Origin: Bacteroides fluxus YIT 12057
GTDB lineage: Bacteria; Bacteroidota; Bacteroidia; Bacteroidales; Bacteroidaceae
Length of the DNA: 64,000 nt
Direction of reading: 5' to 3'
Assembly: GCF_000195635.1 (NCBI RefSeq)
Contig: NZ_GL882694.1
Span: 17,816-81,815 of the forward strand
The stretch's first letter is position 1. The number at the start of each line of letters is the position of its first letter. Under the pieces are notes generated by a model that was not told the origin of the DNA, made no database searches, and saw nothing but the letters and a program-made list of their open reading frames with translations. Positions 8,139 through 15,741 of the stretch are shown here, piece after piece. The position numbers and the translations under genes are program-made.

Positions 8139-9368
8139 TTACCTATGCAAACGTTGGTAGCACAAGTAGTATTTTTTTACCTTCTTAGACAAGAGGGAGA
8201 TGTTGAGCATATCCGATGCTTCGGCTATGTTTTGGGTTGTGCCGTCATTGTAAAGGATATCAATGCTGTCATCTGCCGCGTCATACATATTCTTCTCGAT
8301 GCTGGGGGTGGAGATGAAATAACTCGCCTCGGAGAGAGGAATGTCCAGTTGCCCACTGATTTGCAAAATCAGTTCTTTTTTCCTTTCCTCGCCAAAAGGT
8401 TCCGTAGAAATCTCCACTTTAAAGATATTGCGGTTTATCATGCCCGTGCTCAATGTAGATAGAACCTTGTCCGGATGGCTGCTCCAAACTTTCAGGGCAG
8501 TCCATATATCGTTGTCGTCCAGTTGGATGAAGTTTTCCAGGCATTCGGGGTTATTATAAAATGTTTCCGGACTGATATTGTTATAAAGAAAGAACTTCAA
8601 TGCGGGTGAGGCAAAGAGATCCCTTCCTTGGCTTGCCAACTCCTTGGCGCGCAGCAAGGCGCTGATAAGCATCTTTTCGTAGGCAACGGAGGTCTTATGC
8701 AAATACACCTGCCAATACATCAAGCGGCGGGCGGTAAGAAAATTCTCAATGGAGTAGATGCCTTTGGACTCTACCACCAGGTGATCGTCTTTTACATCGA
8801 GCATCTTGATGATGCGTGCCGAGCCGATATTTCCTTCGCTCACTCCTGTATAGAAACTGTCACGACGCAAGTAATCAAGACGGTCCATATCCAGTTGCCC
8901 GCTTACCAATTGGTGCAGGAAGCGTTTGGGGTATTCGTCCTTGAATATTTGGATGGCAAGCGTCAGTTGTCCGTTCATTTCTTTGTTGATGCGCTCCATC
9001 AGCATCAGTGAAATATCTTCGTGCGAGACACCTTTTACGATGGTATCTTCGAGTACATGGGAGAAGGGGCCGTGTCCGATGTCGTGCATGAGGATAGCTG
9101 CCTGTACGGCTTCCGCTTCGCTGTCGAAGATGAAATTGCCTTTAGCAGTGAGTTGTTGGATGGCTTCGCTCATCAGGTAGAATGCACCTAGTGAGTGTTG
9201 GAAGCGGGTGTGCTGTGCGCCGGGATAGACTACGGACGACAATCCCAGTTGTTTGATACGGGTGAGGCGTTGCAGGAGGGGATGCCGTACAATGTCATAC
9301 AGCAGCCCTTTGGGGATATTTATGAACCCGAAGACAGGGTCGTTGATGATTTTACGTTCGTAGGACAT
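8139..9368 (-). CDS. HD-domain (SAMHD1/dGTPase-like) phosphohydrolase
   Basis: The 409-residue product has the metal-binding HD set H58, H95-D96 (LMHDIGHGPFSHVLE) and the DMDRLDYLRRDSFYTGV block near residue 180. That arrangement is seen in SAMHD1-like and YdhJ-like phosphohydrolases that act on nucleotides, and some of these cleave dNTPs. The exact substrate is not certain. In Bacteroidetes a gene of this kind commonly leads the lpxD-lpxC/fabZ-lpxA cluster, as here. Its first 49 bases overlap the 3' end of the truncated RhuM-type gene, so a deletion upstream seems to have brought the two genes together. Confidence 0.9.
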   Translation of the reverse strand: MSYERKIINDPVFGFINIPKGLLYDIVRHPLLQRLTRIKQLGLSSVVYPGAQHTRFQHSLGAFYLMSEAIQQLTAKGNFIFDSEAEAVQAAILMHDIGHGPFSHVLEDTIVKGVSHEDISLMLMERINKEMNGQLTLAIQIFKDEYPKRFLHQLVSGQLDMDRLDYLRRDSFYTGVSEGNIGSARIIKMLDVKDDHLVVESKGIYSIENFLTARRLMYWQVYLHKTSVAYEKMLISALLRAKELASQGRDLFASPALKFFLYNNISPETFYNNPECLENFIQLDDNDIWTALKVWSSHPDKVLSTLSTGMINRNIFKVEISTEPFGEERKKELILQISGQLDIPLSEASYFISTPSIEKNMYDAADDSIDILYNDGTTQNIAEASDMLNISLLSKKVKKYYLCYQRLHR

Positions 9369-10153
9369 ATATAATAAGGTGTATATCGTTTCAGACTAAA
9401 AAGTTCATTATCAGTCTCGTCATAAGTTCTTTTTCCTCTATTAAAATAAAGCAAATTGGCTGCCTTTTCTTCTACGGAAGGATATACGTCTTCTCCGCCG
9501 AATGTCTGATAGATGGCACCGATACTGCTGTGAAACGAATCGTCCTTCTCGTTTCCGAAGAGGTCATTGTGGGTATTGAACTTCATGTCATTGATTACTT
9601 TCCGGCATTCTTCGTAGCTTAATATGTAGGTTGCTTTGTTGCCTTCAGGCTTTCCGATGCACTGGTGGTCGTAGTCGTCCAGCAAATCGAGTGCCATAGT
9701 GTATTGTTCTACGACGGCGAGCACCTGTTTGGCGTCCAGCTGGTCGGTGGAGCGTTTCAGTATTCTGATGGTTTCGCCTAGTTGCTTCAAGCGGTTGTCG
9801 TTGATGGCTATACCGCGAATCAAGTATTCCTTTAATATATTTGTAGCCCATCTGCGAAAAAATGTAGCTCTTTTCGAGTTTACCCGATATCCTACACTGA
9901 TAATAACATCTAAGGTATAGACAGCTACATTTTGCTTTACTCCAACAACACGCATTTTTTGCGTGTTGTTATCTTTATCGACTTCGCCTTCTTTGAAAAT
10001 ATTATTTATGTGCTTTCTGATGGTTTTTTCATCTTTGTCGAACAATAGACTCATTTGATTGGCAGTAAGCCACACCGTATCTTGTTCCAACTTCACATCA
10101 ATAGAAGTCTTCCCGTCTTGGGTCTGATAAATTACAATCTTGCTTTGATTCAT
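9320..10153 (-). CDS. RhuM-family protein with truncated Fic-like C-terminus
   Basis: The 277-residue product has a normal RhuM N-terminal part (VWLTANQMSLLFDKDEKTIRKH, then the RRWATNILKEYLIRG block). These proteins often continue into a death-on-curing/Fic-like domain. That domain begins here (SIGAIYQTFGGEDVYPSVEEKAANLLYF, about residues 208-237) but then switches to an unrelated tail. The motif HxFx(D/E)GN(K/G)R, needed for AMP or phosphate transfer, is absent. The frame runs 49 bases into the HD gene. I see this as a deletion-truncated gene that may still make a DNA-binding or regulatory RhuM protein but not an active Fic enzyme. The family is linked to pathogenicity islands and mobile DNA, and its biochemical role is unclear. 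Confidence 0.8.
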   Translation of the reverse strand: MNQSKIVIYQTQDGKTSIDVKLEQDTVWLTANQMSLLFDKDEKTIRKHINNIFKEGEVDKDNNTQKMRVVGVKQNVAVYTLDVIISVGYRVNSKRATFFRRWATNILKEYLIRGIAINDNRLKQLGETIRILKRSTDQLDAKQVLAVVEQYTMALDLLDDYDHQCIGKPEGNKATYILSYEECRKVINDMKFNTHNDLFGNEKDDSFHSSIGAIYQTFGGEDVYPSVEEKAANLLYFNRGKRTYDETDNELFSLKRYTPYYICPTNVKSSTTLSSGS

Positions 10154-10172
10154 GATTTGTATCTTTTGTGTC

Positions 10173-10192
10173 CGGCAGAAATTCTACTGCCG
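10173..10192. promoter_or_regulatory. Dyad in the leader of the RhuM-type gene
   Basis: CGGCAG and CTGCCG are separated by 8 bases, between the predicted promoter and the ATG at 10153. It could be an operator or a short leader hairpin. There is no direct evidence of the protein that would bind it. Confidence 0.35.
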
Positions 10193-10202
10193 TAACAATA
10201 CA

Positions 10203-10233
10203 CAAATATCCGAATCATATCTTGAACATCAAA
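10203..10233 (-). promoter_or_regulatory. Bacteroides-type promoter of the RhuM-type gene
   Basis: On the minus strand TTTG (10233-10230), exactly 19 bases, then GATATTTG (10210-10203). This matches the Bacteroides consensus TTTG-N19-TAnnTTTG with one mismatch. It predicts a leader of about 45 bases before the ATG at 10153. Confidence 0.7.
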
Positions 10234-10290
10234 ATTTAATCCGGATATTTTAGAGTGCGGATGCTTTCTCCACAGTAAAGTTTCGCTAAC

Positions 10291-10360
10291 CTTGCACAGT
10301 ACGGAACTGTACTTAGTCGTCTTTTATCATGATACCGCTTTATAGTCTCAACTGTGCAAG
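10291..10360. other. Intergenic inverted repeat with possible RNA structure
   Basis: CTTGCACAGT at 10291-10300 is inverted as ACTGTGCAAG at 10351-10360. A smaller hairpin, AGTAC-GGAACT-GTACT, sits inside the left arm. The 291-base gap 10154-10444 has no gene I can support. Besides this structure it holds only the RhuM promoter and leader dyad. It could be an untranslated RNA or the end of a lost gene. Confidence 0.35.
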
Positions 10361-10444
10361 AAAAGAATGTGACTTATCCTACTATAACTTGTAAGAATTG
10401 TTGTATATGTAGTATCCGATCCGAAAAGCTGAAATGTTTGTCTC

Positions 10445-11614
10445 TCATTTTTTATAGTATTCTTCCAAAACCCACTTGAGTTGTTGCCATTGTGCTACAA
10501 TGTTATACACTATTTTGCCTGTCTTATCTATAATAACACCATGAGGAATGCCGGTTATACAATACAACTTATAAAGTTCTTTCACGCGTTCCTGATTGCC
10601 TACATACAGTTCAGGCCAAATTACCCCTTTTTTATCTAAAGCTTTTGACCAACTTTCTTTAGAAGTATCAAAGGAAATTCCTAAAATATCGAAACCGTTT
10701 GCTTTATATCTCTCATATAATTCTTTAATATGAGTTTCTTGTGCCAAACAAGGGCCACACCAGCTAGCCCAGAAATCCAGGTATAGAAGTTGAGATTTAC
10801 CTATATAATCCGAAATTTTCACTTCTTTATCATTTCTGTTTTTTAATGTAAAATCTATAAATAATTTGCCAACTAATTGTTCCTGCATATCTTGATATTT
10901 TCGAGAGTTATAAGCATCTTGTACATCATATCGCAACTTGTCATTTTCTGGCAATAAATCATATAATGTATAGAAATAGGGGTCGTTCATATAGTGAGCG
11001 TCATCAAGAAAAAGAGATCTTCCTATCCCATTGTGAATATACTTCTTTTTATACAGAAATTTGTATGTGAAAAAGTCCTTCCATCCTTTTTCATAAAATG
11101 CGGCAGTTTTTCCTTTTGTGGTGCAGACATCCCAAAGTTTGCGACAAGAATCAAGATACTGTTGGTAGTCAGTTGTATAAGGAGAAATCACTCTCGATTT
11201 CTTCTTTAACTCTACTTTTATAGGACCTCGCTCAAGAAAGAATTTTATTGCAAAAACACTGTCAGCGGCATATCTCATAGATATTTCAGATGCTTCATAC
11301 AGATATTCCGTACCTTCAAAAGAGAATTGTCCATCTACCACATAGGTAGAGTCTATGGAACGAATGGAATCACCTATAAAAGTAGAAAGTGTTACTAAAT
11401 TATCATTATATTCAGGATTTACCTTCCCTTTAACATGAAATGTAGATACTTGAGAGTAAATGGACGGTGAAAACAGAAGCAATCCTAATACAAATAAACA
11501 TTTTTTTATTTCAATATCTATGTTTGTGATGGAATATGGAAAAGCTGTTTTAGTGCTTCTCTTTTTAATATACTTTTCAAGGGAACCCAATTTCAGTTTT
11601 CCTAAATTTCTCAT
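10445..11614 (-). CDS. DUF4369/TlpA-like thioredoxin, third gene of the tandem set
   Basis: The frame has 389 codons. A hydrophobic export segment is at about 38-54 (CLFVLGLLLFSP, then SIYSQ), unusually preceded by about 37 basic residues. A DUF4369-like beta domain follows (about 56-150). A TlpA thioredoxin fold ends the protein, with FWASWCGPC (redox cysteines 286 and 289) and a cis-proline segment TGIPHGVIID. Such proteins act in the periplasm on disulfides. Domain order matches the other two genes at 11712 and 12979. Its first ~100 codons and the spacer before it are nearly identical to those of the 11712 gene, while the rest differs widely. No ATG in frame begins nearer the hydrophobic segment, so the start is taken at 11614 with reservation. 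Confidence 0.82.
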   Translation of the reverse strand: MRNLGKLKLGSLEKYIKKRSTKTAFPYSITNIDIEIKKCLFVLGLLLFSPSIYSQVSTFHVKGKVNPEYNDNLVTLSTFIGDSIRSIDSTYVVDGQFSFEGTEYLYEASEISMRYAADSVFAIKFFLERGPIKVELKKKSRVISPYTTDYQQYLDSCRKLWDVCTTKGKTAAFYEKGWKDFFTYKFLYKKKYIHNGIGRSLFLDDAHYMNDPYFYTLYDLLPENDKLRYDVQDAYNSRKYQDMQEQLVGKLFIDFTLKNRNDKEVKISDYIGKSQLLYLDFWASWCGPCLAQETHIKELYERYKANGFDILGISFDTSKESWSKALDKKGVIWPELYVGNQERVKELYKLYCITGIPHGVIIDKTGKIVYNIVAQWQQLKWVLEEYYKK

Positions 11615-11711
11615 ACTAATTCAATTTATAGTTTACCGTAGATTGCTTTCAATGAGTAGCTAATTTATCGACCATTGCCCTACGACTTAACAATGACTAT
11701 AGAATCAAGGT
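11297..11711. repeat. Near-identical repeat block, copy 1
   Basis: It covers the 97-base spacer and the first ~105 codons of the 10445-11614 gene. It is almost base-for-base the same as 12564-12978, offset 1267 bases, whereas the rest of the two genes has drifted far apart. It is a recent duplication or gene-conversion tract. Confidence 0.85.
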
Positions 11712-12881
11712 CTATTTCTTATAGTATTCTTCCAAAACCCACTTAAGATGTTGCCATTGTGCCGTAATTACGGATACTATTTTCCCTGATTTATCTATTA
11801 AGATGCCAAGAGGAATACCTACTATGCAATATAGTTTTCTAAGTTCTTTTACACGTTCCTGATCTCCCACATAAAGCTCGGGCCAAGTGATGCCTTTATT
11901 CTTTATAGCGTTCAGCCATCTCTCCTTATCCGTATCCAAAGAAATACCGAGCACTTCAAATCCATCCGATTTATATTTTTCGTACAGTTCCTTTATGCGG
12001 GGCTCTTGAGCGATGCAGGGTCCGCACCAGCTTGCCCAAAAGTCAAGAAACAGTAATTGGGACTTGCCTACATAGTCGGATATTCTTTTTTCTTCATCAG
12101 CGACATTTTTCAAAGTAAAGTCGATAAAGGGTTTATTGACTAATGAATTCTGTGCATCCCGGTCTTTTCGAAATTGATAAGCCTCTTTGATGTCATTTCG
12201 TTCCTTCTCACTGTCCGGCAGCAATTCATACAGTTTATAGAAATAAGGGTCATCACGATAATGTGCGTCAGCGAGAAAAAGAGTTCTTCCTATGCCATTA
12301 TGAATGTATCTCTTCTTAAACTGATATTTAAAGGCAAAGAATCTTTCCCAACCGGCTTTATAAAAATCTTCCGTCTGTCCCTCAATACTAAATGTTTTAG
12401 GAATGTTCTTGCAAGAATCACGATATTGCCGATAAGTTGTCATGAAAGGAGAATGAATGCTCGGTTTCCGGTTCAGTTCCACTTCAATCGGACCTTTTTC
12501 AAGAAAAAACTTGATTGCAAAAGTGCTATCCGGGGCATATTGCATCGAAATTAAGGATTGCTCATACAGATATTCCGGACCTTCAAAGGAGAATTGTCCA
12601 TCTACCACATAGGTAGAGTCTATGGAACGAATGGAATCACCTATAAAAGTAGAAAGTGTTACTAAATTATCATTATATTCAGGATTTACCTTCCCTTTAA
12701 CATGAAATGTAGATACTTGAGAGTAAATGGACGGTGAAAACAGAAGCAAGCCTAATACAAATAAATATTTTTTTATTTCAACATCTATGTTTGTAATGGA
12801 ATATGGAAAAACTGTTTTAGTGCTTCTCTTTTTAATATACTTTTCAAGGGGACTCAATTCCGGTTTTCTTAAATTTCTCAT
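11712..12881 (-). CDS. DUF4369/TlpA-like thioredoxin, second gene of the tandem set
   Basis: The frame has 389 codons and the same layout as its neighbour: a basic 37-residue N-terminal extension, a hydrophobic export segment near 38-54, a DUF4369-like domain, then a thioredoxin fold with FWASWCGPC (cysteines 286 and 289) and VGIPLGILID. It is presumably a periplasmic disulfide-active protein. The last 280 residues differ from the 10445 gene at many positions, but the N-terminal ~105 residues are nearly the same, pointing to recombination between the copies. Spacers of 97 bases lie on both sides and resemble each other, so the three genes probably form one transcript. Confidence 0.82.
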   Translation of the reverse strand: MRNLRKPELSPLEKYIKKRSTKTVFPYSITNIDVEIKKYLFVLGLLLFSPSIYSQVSTFHVKGKVNPEYNDNLVTLSTFIGDSIRSIDSTYVVDGQFSFEGPEYLYEQSLISMQYAPDSTFAIKFFLEKGPIEVELNRKPSIHSPFMTTYRQYRDSCKNIPKTFSIEGQTEDFYKAGWERFFAFKYQFKKRYIHNGIGRTLFLADAHYRDDPYFYKLYELLPDSEKERNDIKEAYQFRKDRDAQNSLVNKPFIDFTLKNVADEEKRISDYVGKSQLLFLDFWASWCGPCIAQEPRIKELYEKYKSDGFEVLGISLDTDKERWLNAIKNKGITWPELYVGDQERVKELRKLYCIVGIPLGILIDKSGKIVSVITAQWQHLKWVLEEYYKK

Positions 12882-12978
12882 ACTAATTCAATTTATAGTT
12901 TACCGTAGATTGCTTTCAATAAGTAGCTAATTTATTGACCATTGTCCTACGACTTAGCAATGGCTATAGAGTTAACAT
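12564..12978. repeat. Near-identical repeat block, copy 2
   Basis: It covers the spacer upstream and the first ~105 codons of the 11712-12881 gene, matching 11297-11711. The edges are approximate: similarity fades inside the codons for about residue 105 on one side and at the neighbouring stop codon on the other. Confidence 0.85.
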
Positions 12979-14043
12979 CTATTTCTTATAGTATTCTTCC
13001 AATATCCACTTAAGTATTTGCCAGTGACCGCAATTAGCCTTTATCACTTTGCCGGATTGATCAATCAAAACTCCATAAGGGATTCCTACAATATTATATG
13101 ACTCACGAATCTCCGCTTCGCACTCTTTGCTTGCAGCACACAGTTCGGGCCACACGCTTCCTGTCTTTTCTATTGCAGCCAACCATCTCTTCGTATCTGT
13201 ATCCAGAGAGATGCCAAGTATCTTAAATCCATCGTCTTTATATTTTTCATACAATTCTTTTATATGAGGTTTTTGGCTCATGCAAGGACCACACCAACTC
13301 GCCCAAAAATCTAAATATAGAAGTTCGGATTTACCCGCATAATCAGAAATTCTCTGTTTTTCCCCGGTACTATTTGTTAAAGTCAAGTCAGGAAACGGTT
13401 TGTTTTCCTGCTGAACCTGCTTATCTTTCCTTACTCGTTCTTTGTAGCTTTCTTGTACATCATATCGCTGTTTCTCTCTTTCCGGCAGCAATTCATACAG
13501 CTTATAGAAATAAGGGTCTGAGGCATACAGTATCTCATTGACGAGAAGAGACCTGCCTATTCCATTTTGAATATACTTCTTTTTGAATTGATATTTGTAG
13601 GAGAGCAGACGGTCATTACCTTCGTCATAGAAGGCCTGTGATTGCCCTTCGATAGCATAGGCACGCTCAATCTTTCTGCAAGAATCAGCATACAGTCTGT
13701 AGTCTGTTATATAGGGAGAACGAACCACCGGTTTCTGCTTTAACTCCACTTCAATCGGTCCCCGTTCAAGATACAATTCCGCAGCAAAAACGCTGTCGGG
13801 ATAGTTCCCCATCGATATCACCGATTTTTCATACAGATACTCAGAACCTGTAAAAGAGAAATGCCCATCTGCCACATAAGTGGAATCTACCGAACGGATA
13901 TAGTCACCCGTAAAAGTAAAGAGCGTTACTAATGCACCATTATATCGGGTATCAGCTTTGCCATTTATTTGGTAAAAATTATCTTGGGCACCTGCCGTCA
14001 GGGAAAAAAACGGAAGCAAAAGTAACAGACTATATTTTTTCAT
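12979..14043 (-). CDS. DUF4369/TlpA-like thioredoxin, first gene of the tandem set
   Basis: From the ATG at 14043 the product has 354 residues and begins with an ordinary signal peptide (MKKYSLLLLLPFFSL, cleavage near AGAQ). This start fits better than the ATG at 14061, which only adds MKVRIP. A DUF4369-like domain and a TlpA thioredoxin fold follow, with FWASWCGPC (cysteines 251 and 254) and VGIPYGVLID. It lacks the long basic N-terminal extension of the two downstream paralogues and is more divergent, so it may be the older form. The start overlaps the end of the 14030-14365 gene by 14 bases, suggesting translational coupling. Confidence 0.88.
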   Translation of the reverse strand: MKKYSLLLLLPFFSLTAGAQDNFYQINGKADTRYNGALVTLFTFTGDYIRSVDSTYVADGHFSFTGSEYLYEKSVISMGNYPDSVFAAELYLERGPIEVELKQKPVVRSPYITDYRLYADSCRKIERAYAIEGQSQAFYDEGNDRLLSYKYQFKKKYIQNGIGRSLLVNEILYASDPYFYKLYELLPEREKQRYDVQESYKERVRKDKQVQQENKPFPDLTLTNSTGEKQRISDYAGKSELLYLDFWASWCGPCMSQKPHIKELYEKYKDDGFKILGISLDTDTKRWLAAIEKTGSVWPELCAASKECEAEIRESYNIVGIPYGVLIDQSGKVIKANCGHWQILKWILEEYYKK

Positions 14044-14365
14044 TGGTATCCTCACTTTCATAAATTAAGAGTCCTTTTCTGTATTTTTCTCCGTAATACT
14101 TGATGGCATCAAAAGGCCAGACGGTACCATCCACCTGACGGTATTGTGACCTTGGGGAATCCGTCACTGTATCAAAAATTACAGTATAGTGTACCGGTTG
14201 CCCATCCAAAAAAAATGCCATCTGGCGGACATGGTATCGGTAGGGGGCAAGGCTATCGGTTACAACAGTTGTCGTATCTTGTTTTTCCGGGGGAAGAACA
14301 TCGGCTTGAGCAAACAGAGTTGTTGCCACAAACACAAACAGATAAATAATGATTTTGTGTTTCAT
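14030..14365 (-). CDS. Small exported protein of unknown function
   Basis: The 111-residue product has a signal peptide (MKHKIIIYLFVFVATTLFAQ) followed by about 90 polar residues. The end, WPFDAIKYYGEKYRKGLLIYE, loosely resembles the last strand of a SusC plug or TonB-partner domain (DAIxxYGxxGxxGVI). That likeness is weak and gives no function. It is the first gene of the leftward thioredoxin cluster and overlaps the next gene. It may be a periplasmic partner of the thioredoxins, which is inference from position only. Confidence 0.6.
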   Translation of the reverse strand: MKHKIIIYLFVFVATTLFAQADVLPPEKQDTTTVVTDSLAPYRYHVRQMAFFLDGQPVHYTVIFDTVTDSPRSQYRQVDGTVWPFDAIKYYGEKYRKGLLIYESEDTNEKI

Positions 14366-14669
14366 ATGCTGATTATAGAATGATGGTTAACTATTATTAT
14401 GGGATATGTAATCTCTGTAATAAATACAACTCGGCAAGAGGTATCCCTTATATTATAAGGGTGTATTTGTATAACGTTAACACATCGTGCAGGCATGTTC
14501 TATAAATCAAGATTCTGACGACAAGTCCGTTATATTACTTTCGGTATAAAATTGTTTTGCATTACAAGTTTATTATCAGTTTACAGTCACTGCATAAAGC
14601 GTTACTGTATTGGTAACGAGAAAAAAGTAAAGTTATAACTTGCTGATTATGTGCGTGCTGATTTGCCTG
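14366..14669. other. Intergenic region with a palindromic site
   Basis: I see no gene in these 304 bases. They hold the upstream region of the thioredoxin cluster. At 14445-14461 there is a dyad, CCCTTAT-ATT-ATAAGGG, of the size and symmetry of an operator. No convincing TAnnTTTG promoter box was found for the leftward genes. Confidence 0.4.
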
Positions 14670-14846
14670 TTATAACCATGCAAGACTATACTGATATTGA
14701 TAGAATTTTGGGTCGTAGGCAATTTCTGCCGAGCGGAATACATTGCGGATAGCTTCTTGTTCTTTTGGAGAGATGAGGCGGTCGCCTTTACGGCTTTTAT
14801 AGATTGATAAAGTATTAATGCAAATCGGACGGGGACTGACAAGCAT
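14670..14846 (-). CDS. Short open frame, probably the remnant of a lost gene
   Basis: There are 58 codons from ATG 14846 to TAA 14670. The stretch YKSRKGDRLISPKEQEAIR, followed by NVFRSAEIAYDPKF, has the composition of a real soluble helical protein, perhaps the tail of a small helix-turn-helix-type protein. I do not recognise the family with confidence. The start codon lies inside the hairpin downstream of pyrF, so translation from it would be awkward. A 3' gene fragment is more likely than an intact gene. Confidence 0.35.
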   Translation of the reverse strand: MLVSPRPICINTLSIYKSRKGDRLISPKEQEAIRNVFRSAEIAYDPKFYQYQYSLAWL

Positions 14847-14872
14847 GCTTTTATGCTGTCGGTCTCCGTCCG
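14826..14872 (-). terminator. Strong hairpin downstream of pyrF
   Basis: CGGACGGGGACTGACAAGCAT is inverted as ATGCTGTCGGTCTCCGTCCG with only G-U type changes and one bulge. It begins 25 bases after the pyrF stop. The following bases are moderately T-rich (ATTTGCATT), so it is terminator-like or an mRNA 3'-end stabiliser. Confidence 0.7.
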
Positions 14873-14896
14873 GTTACTGTTCGGATAAAGCTATTG

Positions 14897-15721
14897 TTAC
14901 AGGATTGCTTTCAACTGTTCCTCCATCTGTGCCTGCACTTCTTGTGCGGCTTTCCGTGAAGCGGCAGCGAAATTCTCGGTCTTATCTACGTAGATGATGC
15001 CGCGGCTGGAATTGACAATCAGCCCGCAAGTCTTGTTCATGCCGTATTTGCAAACCTCTTCCAGCGAACCGCCTTGTGCGCCTACACCGGGAACCAGCAG
15101 GAAGTGTTCGGGGACAATCTTGCGGATGTCTTCGAAGGCACGTCCTTGGGTAGCACCTACCACATACATCATTTGTTCGTCGCCGGCCCATTCTTGCGAT
15201 TTGCGTAGCACTTTCTCAAAAAGACGTTCACCATTGGCATCTTCTGTTAGCTGGAAGTCATGCGAACCTTTGTTGCTGGTCAGCGCAAGCAGGATCACCC
15301 ACTTGCCTTCGTAAGTGAGGAACGGAGTTACACTGTCTTCGCCCATGTAAGGAGCTACGGTTACAGAGTCAATGTTCAGCTCTTCGAAGAACGTACGGGC
15401 ATACATAGCGGAGGTATTGCCGATGTCACCACGCTTGGCATCGGCAATGATGAACTGGTCGGGATAGTTTTCCTTGATGTAGTTAACTGTCTTTTCAAAT
15501 GCAATCCATCCCTTTACACCCATGCTTTCATAGAAAGCCAGATTGGGTTTGTAAGCGATGCAGAGGTCTGCTGTTGCGTCAATGATGGCTTTGTTGAAGG
15601 CGAAGATAGGATCTTCTTCTTTCAGCAGATGTTCGGGGATTTTCTTGATGTCGGTATCAAGACCTACGCAAAGGAATGATTTTTTGCGCTTGATATTTTC
15701 AAATAATTCTTGCTTTGTCAT
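14897..15721 (-). CDS. pyrF: Orotidine 5'-phosphate decarboxylase
   Basis: The 274-residue product carries the decarboxylase motif ADAKRGDIGNT with D94, K96 and D99. It has the longer layout of the type 2 PyrF family, with FLCVGLDTD near the N-terminus and LLVPGVGAQGG towards the end. It converts OMP to UMP, the last step of pyrimidine synthesis, in the cytoplasm. It lies 20 bases after prfA in the purM-prfA-pyrF transcript and is followed by a strong hairpin. Confidence 0.97.
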   Translation of the reverse strand: MTKQELFENIKRKKSFLCVGLDTDIKKIPEHLLKEEDPIFAFNKAIIDATADLCIAYKPNLAFYESMGVKGWIAFEKTVNYIKENYPDQFIIADAKRGDIGNTSAMYARTFFEELNIDSVTVAPYMGEDSVTPFLTYEGKWVILLALTSNKGSHDFQLTEDANGERLFEKVLRKSQEWAGDEQMMYVVGATQGRAFEDIRKIVPEHFLLVPGVGAQGGSLEEVCKYGMNKTCGLIVNSSRGIIYVDKTENFAAASRKAAQEVQAQMEEQLKAIL

Positions 15722-15741
15722 CTCTATATATGCTTTTTGAT

